64,000 bases of DNA from Adiantum capillus-veneris (Eukaryota; Streptophyta; Polypodiopsida; Polypodiales; Pteridaceae). The DNA is taken from the NCBI GenBank assembly GCA_014529385.2, contig CM043967.1, positions 2,268,501 to 2,332,500 on the forward strand. The letters are read 5' to 3'. Below, one piece after another: positions 11,501 to 20,541 of this stretch. Made by a program: the position numbers and the translations under genes. The notes under the pieces were generated by a model that was not told the origin of the DNA, ran no database searches, and worked only from the letters and a program-made list of their open reading frames with translations. How positions within the stretch are numbered: the stretch's first letter is position 1; every line of letters begins with the position of its first letter.

Positions 11501-12525
11501 TAGTCTTTAGTAGCCACATATGATGTAAACCACTCTTTGTGCGGAGAAACATGTAAAGATGCCCCTGAGTCGATAATCCAATCACTCATAGCATGTCCAT
11601 CCTCTGCAGTCAAGAAAACAGAATCAAGATTGCTTGTAAGGAAGATGTCACCAGCTGCTATACCAGAATCACTGTCTGAACCAGATCCTGTGACATTCAC
11701 CTCTTCAATCTTCACTGAACTCTTCTTTTCATCTTGCTCAGAACTCTTTGTTTTGCCTTTTTCTTGTTTCCACTTCGTACAGTCTCGCTTCATGTGACCC
11801 TTCTTGCCACAATGGTAGCATTCTATGTCATCCTTTGACTTCGAATCACGAGACTTACTTCGGTTTTGTGCCTTCTTACCCTTCTTCTCTTTAAACTGTT
11901 GTCTCCCTCGAACGACCAAAGCACTATTGCCTTTGCCTTTGTCAATGTTCTTCCTGTTCACTTCCTCTGTGAGCAAGCTGCCTTCTACATTGGCACTTGT
12001 AAGACCTTCTGGCGCGACAGAATTACTTAACGCTGTACGAAAAGTATCCCAACTGTCTGGCAAAGTGATTAAGAGAAACATAGCCTTCACTGAATCTGGA
12101 AAGACTATCTCCTGTGTTGTTAACTGGCTGAAAATTGAGTGAAATTCATTCAGATGATTTGACATGGCTGTCCCTTCCTTCATCTTCAAATCCACCAATT
12201 TCTTGAGCCAGTAAATCTGAGAAGCAGCACTTTGTTTCTCGTACATATCACATAGCTTTTGCCATACGCCATACGCTGTAGTCTCTTCTGCTACGTTGAA
12301 GTAAACATTTTCTGCCAGTGTCAGCATGATTGTGGAACAAGCTAACTCGTCAAGCTCTTCCCACTCATCTTGAGCCATAAATTCTGGTCTCTCCCCTTTG
12401 AGCTTCAGTGGCTTCACTTGTTTTTTCTGCACCAAAACCTGCCAAATCTGCTTCTTCCAGAATGGAAAGTTTGTGCCATCCAGCTTCTTTATGTTGTAAA
12501 GAGTCTCACTTTGAGAAGATGCCAT
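8560..12525 (-). CDS. Copia gag-pol polyprotein (element C)
   Basis: This is a complete 1,321-residue Ty1/copia polyprotein with all functions for copy-and-paste transposition. Residues from the chosen Met: Gag with YNIKKLDGTNFPFW near the start; CCHC knuckle 236-249; protease WIIDSGAS with catalytic D319; integrase zinc module H447, H452, C478, C481; integrase D508, D571, E607; reverse transcriptase with YVDD at 1003-1006; RNase H with D1175, E1216 and D1251. This order (integrase before RT) defines copia. The open frame extends upstream to 12711, but copia Gag normally begins shortly before the YNI-x-KLDG motif, so the Met at 12525 (MASSQ) is preferred. There is no stop or frameshift. It sits in reverse orientation within B. 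Confidence 0.95.
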   Translation of the reverse strand: MASSQSETLYNIKKLDGTNFPFWKKQIWQVLVQKKQVKPLKLKGERPEFMAQDEWEELDELACSTIMLTLAENVYFNVAEETTAYGVWQKLCDMYEKQSAASQIYWLKKLVDLKMKEGTAMSNHLNEFHSIFSQLTTQEIVFPDSVKAMFLLITLPDSWDTFRTALSNSVAPEGLTSANVEGSLLTEEVNRKNIDKGKGNSALVVRGRQQFKEKKGKKAQNRSKSRDSKSKDDIECYHCGKKGHMKRDCTKWKQEKGKTKSSEQDEKKSSVKIEEVNVTGSGSDSDSGIAAGDIFLTSNLDSVFLTAEDGHAMSDWIIDSGASLHVSPHKEWFTSYVATKDYVRLGNEQVCDILGVGDVQLKFQNGSSLWIKNVRHVPTIRKSLISTGKLDDAGYVTVFGNSAWKISKGLMTVAHGSKSGTLYTLHVSEVKNHVINVIEQPSVSLWHRRLGHMSKRGMEILSHYGYLPGFSFQDFEFCEHCVYGKQTQEPHRSKRNRRDERLALVHSDLCGPMPSLSLGGAAYFCTFIDDYSRKVWVYFLKHKDEVLKVFKTFLQLVENQSGQKLKCLRTDNGGEYVSKAFQDFCEAKGIKRELTAPYNPSQNGVAERMNRTIQEKVKSMLSNAELPDGFWAEAVATAVHLINRSPSRVLDKSAVAEMLWTGKAPSYKHLRVFGCEAYSHIPKEFRNKLEPKSKKCIFLGYGESGEMGYRLWDPESRKLIRSNDVHFNEAKFHAKPEKTEEIRRVVFREDGPSASTSRQHGQAQEQPIVAREAESVVVRRSERVSKPPDRYVPSLNYVMLTDCGEPSCYKEALQVVDSKKWQLAMQSEMTVLHKNQTWKLVKLPQGKKALPCKWVYRYKITAHDSQPKYKARLVAKGFKQEQGIDFDEVFSPVVKMTTLRCFLALVAILDLVLHQMDVKTAFLHGDLDVEIYMQQPEGFVEKGMEHLVCQLLKSLYGLKQSPRAWYHKFHQFMLSQGYKRSEFDHCLYTKKAKDGSWLILILYVDDMLIAGKHLEEISALKSKMAKSFDMKDMGEASHILGMRIERDRSKKLIWLSQTEYIDKVLQRFNMEKGKALSVPLPPYVKLSKQDCPVSEEEKAEMDKIPYASAVGSLMYAMIATRPDIAFAVGVVSRYMSNPGKKHWEAVKGIMRYLKHTKSMRICYGSQDLSVRGYTDSDYAGDLDKRRSTSGYVFTLAGGAISWRSRLQDCVTQSTTEAEYVAANEACKEAIWLGRLVADLGIKVDMPELYCDSQSAIQLAKNPVFHSKTKHIDVKYHFIREVLEDKHIQLLKIHTKDNPADLLTKGLPGEGFVHCRELLGIG

Positions 12526-13575
12526 ATCTGCCAAACTGTTTACTCCTGAGAAAAATCCGGCAGAGTTTCCCCTGTAAACTGGCCTCTGTACACAGTAAAC
12601 AAGCTGTAAACAACAAGCTGAACACCTCTCCTTAGGAACTGTCAGTATTTTGAAAATTTTTGACAGAGTCTCCCCTGTAAACTGAGCTCTGGGAACCAAA
12701 AGATAGCTCAAGAAACAATCATAAATAGCTGACCAATGACAAATCTAAAAAATCCCTGTAATATGCTGTCCTGTAAGCATACACTGTCTCCTCTCTGGGC
12801 GATGACAGAACCTGTATCTGTCTCAAGACTGAACCCTGAACAATGCCTCAACGGCCTGACGCATAAGATGCAATCCAGTGTCTACACAAAGTCATACATC
12901 CTAAGGGATAAAAGTCGCCGAAGAAGATGCGTGTAGAGGGGAACTCCAGCAACCTAATCCACCTCACACTGGGTAACCCAGCCCCCAGTGCTTGGCTTCA
13001 AAAAACCTCACACACGACCCTCTCAGATGGCTCAGCAAACTGCCCAGAACTAGCATACATCCTATAATAGACCAATCACTGTCCTATGACCGCTGCGGCG
13101 GTCTGTCTGCTAGCGTGACTCACAACTAGCAGACCCACAATCACAGTACATCAATCTGCAATACATGCCAGTGGTGTCAAGCCGTCGTATGGCCACACCT
13201 CCCCTGGAACCTGGCAAGCACAAGAAGTAGCAATGCAGACTGCAATATATATATCTGATGATATATATGTGTACTTGGTCTATAGATGATGCTCTGAAGA
13301 CGAATAAGTGATGTATGTCGATGTCGATATTGATGTCGACCACCTCCTGCTTGCCAATCTACACAAGACGGATTTCTTTGCGGCTGAAATCTATCTTCTG
13401 CTGTAGTGCTCAGAACGAAATTCTGAGGGCATCAACGGCTTCGAAAGGGGGGTAAAACTCCAGGTCGCCTGGTGGAAACGCTCCCGGAACGCCGAGTGTG
13501 AATTTTCGAACTCCGGATCCAGAATCTGCCGAAAAAGTGCGCGCGCGCGATTGCGCAAATCCGCACTGAACCAAG
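12526..13575 (-). other. Untranslated leader of copia C
   Basis: About 1.05 kb lies between the primer site and the gag start on the minus strand, with no gene seen. It contains short motifs repeated near the gag start (CCCCTGTAAACTG near 12569 and 12673, plus strand). A similar leader with the same phrase occurs in F (about 61340). CTGCGGCGGTCTGTCTGCTAGCGTGACTCA near 13092 has a counterpart near 61830 in F. Confidence 0.7.
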
Positions 13576-13587
13576 GCTCTGATACCA
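13576..13587 (-). promoter_or_regulatory. tRNA-iMet primer-binding site of copia C
   Basis: On the minus strand TGGTATCAGAGC lies two bases after the 5' LTR end. This is the standard plant copia site complementary to the 3' end of initiator tRNA-Met. Confidence 0.95.
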
Positions 13588-13589
13588 AT

Positions 13590-13808
13590 TGAAGTCGCGG
13601 AGCGGAGCGTGGGTCGACTCTCTCTCTCACACACACACACAGTGAGCTTACACAGTACAGTACGCAGAGATCTGTTAGAAGGGTTATCTCCCAAATCCTT
13701 AGTATTCACAAAGAATATGTTAGTATATACAAAGAGTTAGAGGTAAGTGAGTTAGGCGGGCGGCCGGCCATATCCGCATAAGAGGCCACTTGGGCTTTAA
13801 TCCCAACA
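13590..13808 (-). repeat. 5' LTR of copia C
   Basis: This 219-bp LTR is identical by eye to 8257-8475. Its plus-strand end CCCAACA is followed by the AGTAG target duplication. Confidence 0.95.
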
Positions 13809-13813
13809 AGTAG
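13809..13813. repeat. Right target-site duplication of C (AGTAG)
   Basis: Exact copy of 8252-8256. The reading frame of B's gag continues from here. Confidence 0.95.
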
Positions 13814-15641
13814 AACCCAAAAGTGCAGGATTAGGAGGATCAATGCTGGTAGAAAAAGTAAATGAGCAGTTGGACGCACTTTTAAAGCATACGAAGCCAG
13901 ACTCAAAAACAACCAAAACCAAGAGCAAAGATGGATGACTTATCCATATGCAGAAATAGAAAAACTGAGGTTGAAAATGTGTCGAAAGATGATTGAAACA
14001 GCCCAATCCTTGTTATAAAATCCGCTTGGTAAACCTGCAAGTTGGCACGAGGTACCAACTCCAACCCCTATCAAACCAACTCTAGAGAAACAAGTAAACA
14101 CGAAGGAGAGACTCATGACTGCCTCTGAGTCTAGGAGAGAACCTATCATAGTGCCAAATACAACAGATGAGACAATTTATGGTTTCCAACCTAAAACATT
14201 GGTAGAAATGGGTAAGGATTGTAACAGTCTAGATGACCTATGGAAGAAAATCCGGGAAGCAAATGAAGCTAATAGGGTGAACCACCAAATAAATAGCACT
14301 AGAAAGAAGAAAAATGAGATCTTACCTCCCATTGAAGAGTTTGAGACAAGATCACAAATGAACTTTGATATGCATTCACAAGGAGGGGACCAGGGTTCAA
14401 TTAGTTCGGGGCACAGCCAACTAGACTCGCTAAAAACTCTACCCTCTTACCTAGGGGAGTATGAAGCTAAGTCTGAGGTGAGAGAAATACCATCTCCAAG
14501 ACTTTCTCCTAACAGAGTAATGTATTCACAAGGGTTGATTGAGTTGTTGTCCACACCTTTGGCATGCACAATCACGTTAGCCAAACTCTTGAGGTTACGA
14601 CCAAATATGTGGACAACTATAGGCAAATGCTTAGAAAAATTTGGAGTTAAAGACCCTACCTCGAAGCTTCAAGAAGGGATCAGAGAATTGGACAAGCCTC
14701 AACTAAACACTAGGCCAGTACCTTTAAACAAGGTTGGAGAATATTACGAGGGAGAAGATAGAAATACCACAATACCAGTAGAATTCCAGGGAGTAGTATC
14801 CAAATCTATTCTTGACAGTGGAGCGGGAGTTGCTATTGCCACCAAAGAAATCTGGAAAAAATGGAGAAAACCGGCTTTGAGAGCTACCAGAATGAAATTG
14901 CAACTGGCAGATGGGTTCATGGAAAAGCCTCTAGGACTTTTAGAAAAAGTAATTGTCACCTCTTGCGGAATCGAGTATGAGCATACATTTGCAATAGTTG
15001 ATTTCGACAAAAAAAATAAATATGAGATCATCTTGGGAATACCATTCATGAGACAATTAAAGATGGTCCAGGATTGGGGTTATGACCACATATACCTCAG
15101 ACGTGGAGAGACTACAACCAAAATATACCTAAAAGACCATAGTTACAAGGATGTGAACCGGACACCAGTGGAAGAGTTTGATTCAGCTACATTGGCAGGG
15201 TCCGAACTCCCAGCATGGTTATGGCAGAAAAAAGAGCTATGGATGTGCGGAGCTTCACATTGTGAGAGCTTAAAAGGAGAGGAATGCATCTTAGAAAGAG
15301 CTATTGAGGACAAGGATTATATCGCAGAACCTTATCTGAAGAAGCCTTAGAACCTCTGGAATGGGAACACATACTAGCAACATTGGATGTCTGTACCATG
15401 CATTACAGATAGCCCAACGACAAAATTTTGCGATAAGAATGGCTATGATGTGCTACCCTATTACATGGTAAACCTTATACCAGCAGGAGATGAGGATGTA
15501 GACTCACCAGAACAAGAAGAGTTTTATAACTCCTCTGAGCATCTGGAATTAAGTAACGATGTAGATAACGAGTGTTCAGACAGCTCAAGCGAACGTGGGG
15601 AGACAACCATAGATATCAAGTTTCATGATTTTGCAAATTAA
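13814..15641 (+). pseudogene. Protease region of element B
   Basis: The longest open part is 14115-15350 (411 aa), and after a TAG the same frame goes on to 15641. A retropepsin domain is clear: ILDSGAGVAIAT with the catalytic Asp at 14814-14816, and the family's C-terminal signature near 15031-15050 (YEIILGIPFMRQL). The N-terminal part is Gag-derived or linker. The segment after the protease is acidic (about 15490-15610). The enzyme would cleave the Gag-Pol precursor. The region begins at the right edge of copia C. Confidence 0.85.
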
Positions 15642-16014
15642 CACCCTAGACGCCAGGAGCACTATAGAAAAAAAGAGCAGAAAACAAAATTAGAGAGAAC
15701 CTGATGCCCATGATAAAACATAAAACTCACTATCTAATGCTTGTCAAGGCAAAGGATTGTGTAAAAGACCAAATATCAGGAAGATTCCCAAAAGTTCAAA
15801 GGGAAAGGACACAAAAGAAAATAAAACAAGCATGGAAGACTAAAACAGAAACAAAATCAAGAAAATCTCAACAATCAAAACAGGAAAAGACAAAAGATCT
15901 AGAGTGGACCAAAATGGAGCGTAAAAAGAAATACCAAGAACTGAAACGGTCATTACAAGAGGTATGGACTACTGATGGAGAAAGTGATGGTAAGGAGGAT
16001 TCAGAAAAGGAAAC
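15642..16014 (+). pseudogene. Lys/Gln-rich linker of B between protease and RT
   Basis: The frame at 15704-16018 is dominated by Lys, Gln, Glu and Arg and has no recognisable domain. It overlaps the start of the next frame by four bases, so a frame change has occurred. It probably belongs to the linker of the polyprotein. Confidence 0.4.
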
Positions 16015-17050
16015 ATGAATGTACCATCCCACTATCAAAAATTCACCATCCAAGATAGAAAAATCACAATGACACCGCCAATAAGGGAGAAAATAAACCA
16101 GGAATCTTACGATGGACCGGAAAATGCAAAATGGATAGACCTCATTGCTCCAAGCGAAGAGCCTCAACCTGTCTATATAGCAACTGATTTAGAGCTTGAA
16201 GAAGAAGAAAGGCTAACACAACTTCTCAAGAAGTATAAAGATGTGGTTGCATGGTCCTACAAAGACCTCAAAGGAGTTGATCCCTCGATATGCCAACATA
16301 CAACTCCTTTAAAATCAGATGCCAAACCAGGCAAACAACGTCCTTACACAAATCAAAGAAGAGATTGACAAGCTAATGGATGTTGAATTTATCTATGAAA
16401 TCGAGCATACAGATTGGGTGTCACCCATTGTGGTTGTCCCCAAAAAGAACGAAAAGCTACGCGTATGTGTGAACCTCAAAAAAGTGAACGCAGCCACAAT
16501 AAGGGATAATTATCCCTTGCCAATCACGGAACATGTTCTTGAGAGGGTAGCAGGAAAACGGGCTTATTCCTTTTTAAATGGGTTTTCGGGGTATAACCAA
16601 TTGTCAATTGCAATAGAGGATCAACACAAAACAGCATTTGCCACAGTGGAGAATATATGCGTATAGAGTTATGCCTTTTGGCCTAACTAATGCCCTAGCC
16701 ACCTTCTAAAGGTTAATGACTCATGTGTTCAAAGAATACCTGAGAATATTCTTAGAAATATATATGGATGATCTCTGTGTCCACTCTCTTATACGAGAAG
16801 AACATATTGACCATTTACAAAAGGTATTTGAGAAGTCCAGAACATATAGAATCTATCTCAACCCGAAAAAGTGCATTTTTATGGTAAGGCAAGGCCGCAT
16901 CTTAGGACATATTGTCTCAAGAAATGGCATAACCACTGATCTAGATAAAATTAGAGTCATAGAAGACTTGCCCATGCCTACTAATGCCAAACAAGTACAA
17001 TCTTTCATTGGACACTGTGGATATTATCGAAGATTCATATATATATATAT
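16015..17050 (+). pseudogene. Reverse transcriptase of element B, broken
   Basis: This is a Ty3/gypsy reverse transcriptase. It opens with the usual upstream segment (LLKKYKDVVAWSYKDL) and HTTPLKSDAKP. The fingers/palm follow (WVSPIVVVPKKN, LRVCVNLKKVNAATI, YPLP), then MPFGLTNAL near 16670-16700. The active site is YMDD at 16761-16772. Lesions are a frameshift near 16345-16370, another near 16640, a TAA at 16707-16709 where family members usually have Gln, and a length change in a TA run at about 17036-17050 that separates it from the next frame. With few lesions it decayed relatively late. Confidence 0.9.
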
Positions 17051-19429
17051 GCGGTCATTGCACAACCACTATATCGCTTATTAGTCAGTTTCGACAAGAC
17101 TGAGGAGTGTGAAACTTCATTCCAAAAACTTAAGAAAAACCTTGTATCAGCACCTGTACTTAAAGCACCAGACTGGGAAAAGATATTCCATGTTCACATT
17201 GATGCCTCTGCATACGCAGTTGGGAGTATACTGGCTCAACCTGGAGACGGAACAATGGATTTCACAGTTTGTTATGCGAGCCGACAGCTAAATAGTGCAG
17301 AAAATAACTACACCACCACTGAAAGAGAGGGATTAGGAATGATTTATGTTGTAAATAAATTTTGGCATTACTTTCTTGTAAACAAATTTGGGTTCTTCAC
17401 AAATCATCAAGCTCTTTTGTATCTAGTAAATAAACCATGCAATACTGGGAGAATGGTATGGTGGTTTATTATATTGCTAGAGTTTGACTTCATAGTGGTA
17501 GTAAAAAAAGGTAAAACTCATCTACGAGTGGATCATCTTTCAAAGCTACAAAACGGGGAAGCTCCTGAAGGAGTAGATGATGATATACCTGATGCTTACC
17601 TTTTCAATATTGAAATGATACCCAAATGGTCTCAGGAAATTGTCAGCATTCTTTTCTTTGGAGGTAGATTTGATAACAAGGAAGATATATCCAAACAACA
17701 AACATTTCGACAAACAAAAAATTTTCAGTTGATTACAAGACGACTGTACCATCTAGGCTCGGACCATATTCTACGATTATGTATAAACCTAGAGGAATTC
17801 GAGTGTTATCTTGAAGAAGCACACATCCAAGACTTTGCATTTCATTGTTCAACAATGAAAACACACCAAAGATTGAAACACTTAGGAGTTTATTGGCCAA
17901 CTATGTATGATGACACACATGCTTCTGTTAACAATTGTACTGTATGTAGTGCCAAACGACCGGTGGATCACGCGACATTGTTTCAGGTAACCATTGCACC
18001 TACATGGAGTCAATATATCATTGATTTCTTAACAACAAGGACATTTCCTAAAAACATAACAAAAGCACGAAAAAGGGCTATAGAGTTGGAGGCTCGAGAC
18101 TTTAATTTAATTGGAAATCAACTCTACAAGCGAGGAAAGGACAATCAACTTATAATCTGTGCAAGTGAAAGTGAATATCTGCTAATTCTAGAACATGCAC
18201 ATAGAGGAATAAGTGGAGGCCATTTTTCAGGCGATAAGATGACAAAAATTGTCTTAACCGCAGGAATATGGTGGCCTACATTGCACATGGATGCTGAGGA
18301 GTTTGTAAAGCATTGTGACACATGTCGGCGCACTAAGGTGCCGATAAAGAGAGATGAGATGCCACTACGGCCAATGATGGGAGCACGGGAATTTGCAAAA
18401 TGGGGAATTGATTTTGTGGGACCTATTTCACCCCCTGTGTATCGCACCCATACCCAATATATCATTGTGGCTACAGACTATCTCACAAAATGGGCTGAAG
18501 CCAAAGCAACACAAAGAGCAGACGCAAGAACCACGGCACAATTTTTGTATGAGAATATATTTGTACGATACGGATTACCAATAGAAATTGTCAGTGATCG
18601 AGGAACACATTTTCTTAATGTAGTCATTGAATACCTGCTAGAGGAATTCATGGTCATACATAAGAAATCTGCTCCATATCATCCACAGGCAAATGGACAA
18701 GTTGAGGCCACAAATAAAACCCTATGCACTGTTTTGACTAAAACTGTATCAGAATCAAGGACAGACTGGGATCAACAATTACACTCAACACTATGGGAAT
18801 ATATGGTAGCTTACAAAACATCAATCGGAACCACACCATACAACATGGTGTTTAGACTAAATGCTATATTACCCATAGAGTTTTTAGTTCCAACTCTACG
18901 AGTAGTGAAACGCTTAGAATGGACAGGCCATGAAATCTCTTCAAAAATAGATGATCTTGAAAAGCTAGATGAACTTCGTCTGAGAGATGTAGATTTGATC
19001 TACGCTCAGAAGATAAGACAAAATGAATTTTTTGACAAGCATGTGCGTACGAAAGATTTCAAAACAGGTGATTATGTACTTATTTACACTTTGAAGCAAC
19101 ATGCCAAGAAACTTAGTAAGCAAGGGATGGGACCCTTTGTGATTAGTGACTTATCACAAAGTGGAGCTGTCAAACTTGCTACATTGGCAGGAGAAGAAAT
19201 GCCAAATTGGATTAGTGGGTGTCGGTTAAATAAGTATCATTTACCACTAACACAGGATATGCTTCAACAACTCAATCAAGAAAAACAACGGATGAAGGAG
19301 AAACAGAGGGTACAAGAAGAAGCAAGCAGAAGCAAAATAACGCATTGCAAAAGGAAGGCTTCTACAACAACAACAACAAAGTGGATCACCGTTGCGAATA
19401 AATGCTATTCGATTAACGAATTTTGGTGA
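17051..19429 (+). CDS. RNase H and integrase of element B (793-codon frame)
   Basis: An uninterrupted frame holds the RT connection/RNase H and the integrase. RNase H has HVHIDASAYAVGSIL with its first Asp at 17201-17203 and the tail KGKTHLRVDHLSKL near 17515. Integrase: H2C2 zinc module with His codons at 18200 and 18221 and Cys at 18314 and 18323; catalytic core D (WGIDF, 18410), D (SDRG, 18596) and E (QVEATNK, 18704), giving D-x61-D-x35-E. The C-terminal part has a GPF-type segment (KQGMGPFVIS). Odd: a second H2C2 module, with the same internal spacing, lies 126 residues upstream (17822-17947). The first in-frame Met is at 17255, but homology begins at 17051, so the frame was joined to RT before the TA-run slippage. 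Confidence 0.9.
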   Translation, partial: AVIAQPLYRLLVSFDKTEECETSFQKLKKNLVSAPVLKAPDWEKIFHVHIDASAYAVGSILAQPGDGTMDFTVCYASRQLNSAENNYTTTEREGLGMIYVVNKFWHYFLVNKFGFFTNHQALLYLVNKPCNTGRMVWWFIILLEFDFIVVVKKGKTHLRVDHLSKLQNGEAPEGVDDDIPDAYLFNIEMIPKWSQEIVSILFFGGRFDNKEDISKQQTFRQTKNFQLITRRLYHLGSDHILRLCINLEEFECYLEEAHIQDFAFHCSTMKTHQRLKHLGVYWPTMYDDTHASVNNCTVCSAKRPVDHATLFQVTIAPTWSQYIIDFLTTRTFPKNITKARKRAIELEARDFNLIGNQLYKRGKDNQLIICASESEYLLILEHAHRGISGGHFSGDKMTKIVLTAGIWWPTLHMDAEEFVKHCDTCRRTKVPIKRDEMPLRPMMGAREFAKWGIDFVGPISPPVYRTHTQYIIVATDYLTKWAEAKATQRADARTTAQFLYENIFVRYGLPIEIVSDRGTHFLNVVIEYLLEEFMVIHKKSAPYHPQANGQVEATNKTLCTVLTKTVSESRTDWDQQLHSTLWEYMVAYKTSIGTTPYNMVFRLNAILPIEFLVPTLRVVKRLEWTGHEISSKIDDLEKLDELRLRDVDLIYAQKIRQNEFFDKHVRTKDFKTGDYVLIYTLKQHAKKLSKQGMGPFVISDLSQSGAVKLATLAGEEMPNWISGCRLNKYHLPLTQDMLQQLNQEKQRMKEKQRVQEEASRSKITHCKRKASTTTTTKWITVANKCYSINEFW

Positions 19430-19741
19430 AGACACAATGGAACCAATAATTGCAGTCAAAGTGGGCAGCAATCAAGTTGAATCGACGCATTGCTTGATTC
19501 TGGAGCTCAAGAAAATCTGATTTCTTGCAAATTATATAATCAGCTCCAACTCGAAGATTAACTCCATCCTACTCAACAAGCGCTGGAAAGCACTACCTCA
19601 AATTCATTAAGCACATTGGGCTGGACGATATTGCATATACAAGTACATCAGAATGTTTATCCCCACAAGTTTTATGTGGTTGAGGATGCGAGCACACTAC
19701 ACCCAATGTTGTTGGGACAACCATGGTAGAAAGAATATAAT
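19430..19741 (+). pseudogene. Second retropepsin-like domain of B, after integrase
   Basis: In one frame this stretch reads IDALLDSGAQENLIS (about 19481-19525). Further on comes a segment with YPHKFYVVEDAS and HPMLLGQPW (about 19660-19727). These are the two hallmarks of a retropepsin fold: LLDSGA with the catalytic Asp, and the later hydrophobic-Leu-Gly signature. It is interrupted by TAA and TAG stops, and a frameshift near 19477 separates it from an in-frame N-terminal strand (PIIAVKVGSNQVE). B has a separate protease at 14.8 kb in the usual place, so this is an additional copy. It may have served as a processing enzyme or as a non-catalytic module. Confidence 0.7.
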
Positions 19742-20541
19742 GTGCAGATAGATTGGAGTTCGAATACAGTCAGAATTCAACAAGAACAAGAACACCAAGT
19801 GGTAGCCTTTGCTCAGACAACCCGAAATAACCCAATAATGGTGCCACAATCACTTGATCAAGAGAAAAATAGATGGGTGCCACTTAACCAACAAAAGATA
19901 TCTACGAAGGATAAACAAGAAACAACAAACTGTCTTCAATCAAAAAATGAGATACCACAAGCGACAAAGAATAGATCAAAGTCTACAATAAGCAAACAAC
20001 AAGTATGGGTACGGAAAGATCTACATGAACGAGCCTACAAACCATAGTGCAATAGCAAACAACCTCCAAAAAACCAGGTTAATCAAACACCATCAGAGTC
20101 ATCAAACAGATATGGATACCGAAGGACATGCTCAATCGTGAACTACATGAGAAACACATTTGGATCCCCAAGGAAATGCTACAGGAACTCCCTTCAGTAC
20201 AAGAAAAACCAGCCGCCAGACAAACAAGGGCAAATCAATCTGTGTGGATGCCGATCCAAAGAACCGCCATAACTACCAAAAAAGAGGCCATAAACCTACA
20301 AACGCCTCCAAAACAAAGCTACATATGGCAAGAAAAAGAGACAAAGATTATGGCCAAATCAGCCACGACAATTCTCTCCATGGAGACCACAACAGTCATA
20401 CCTACAGTAGCCGAAAACCAGGGCACCTTCGCAAAGAAGACGATCAAACAAAGAGCGGCAGAATTACAACTTTTAATTGCAAAGAAAATATGCCAACCAA
20501 ACCAACAACAAACAGGAAACCTCGACGTCAAATGCCAATAA
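19742..20541 (+). pseudogene. C-terminal tail of B with repeated Trp motifs
   Basis: Two open pieces (19742-20047 and 20128-20541) encode a basic, Gln/Lys/Thr-rich, apparently unstructured protein. It carries repeated short motifs centred on Trp: RWVPL (Trp codon 19874), VWVRKD (20006), IWIPKDML (20113), IWIPKEML (20161), VWMPI (20245) and YIWQ (20326). The two IWIPK copies are nearly identical to each other. I do not recognise the family. The same kind of tail follows protease-like sequence in element D (42531-42997), so the pair is probably one conserved cassette. A TAG at 20045-20047 and a frame change break it here. Confidence 0.5.

Larger units (their letters stand above)
8257..13808 (-). 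mobile_element. Element C: young, intact-looking Ty1/copia element
   Basis: C is 5,552 bp long and lies in reverse orientation inside gag of B. It has two LTRs of 219 bp that I find identical, an exact 5-bp target duplication, a tRNA-iMet primer site, a polypurine tract and a single unbroken gag-pol frame with every catalytic motif present. Identical LTRs mean insertion was recent relative to the mutation rate. Nothing visible would prevent it from being autonomous. It is related to F at 57132-62590. Confidence 0.97.

Noticed and set aside
12526-12711. Upstream extension of the C polyprotein to the Met at 12711
   Set aside because: Copia Gag proteins start close to the YNI-KLDG motif. The extension has no domain and contains leader phrases shared with F, where the frame is not kept.
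16761-16772. YMDD in the RT of B as a sign of a retrovirus-like or pararetroviral origin
   Set aside because: Domain order, LTRs and flanking RT motifs are those of plant Ty3/gypsy elements, in which the first two residues of this motif vary.
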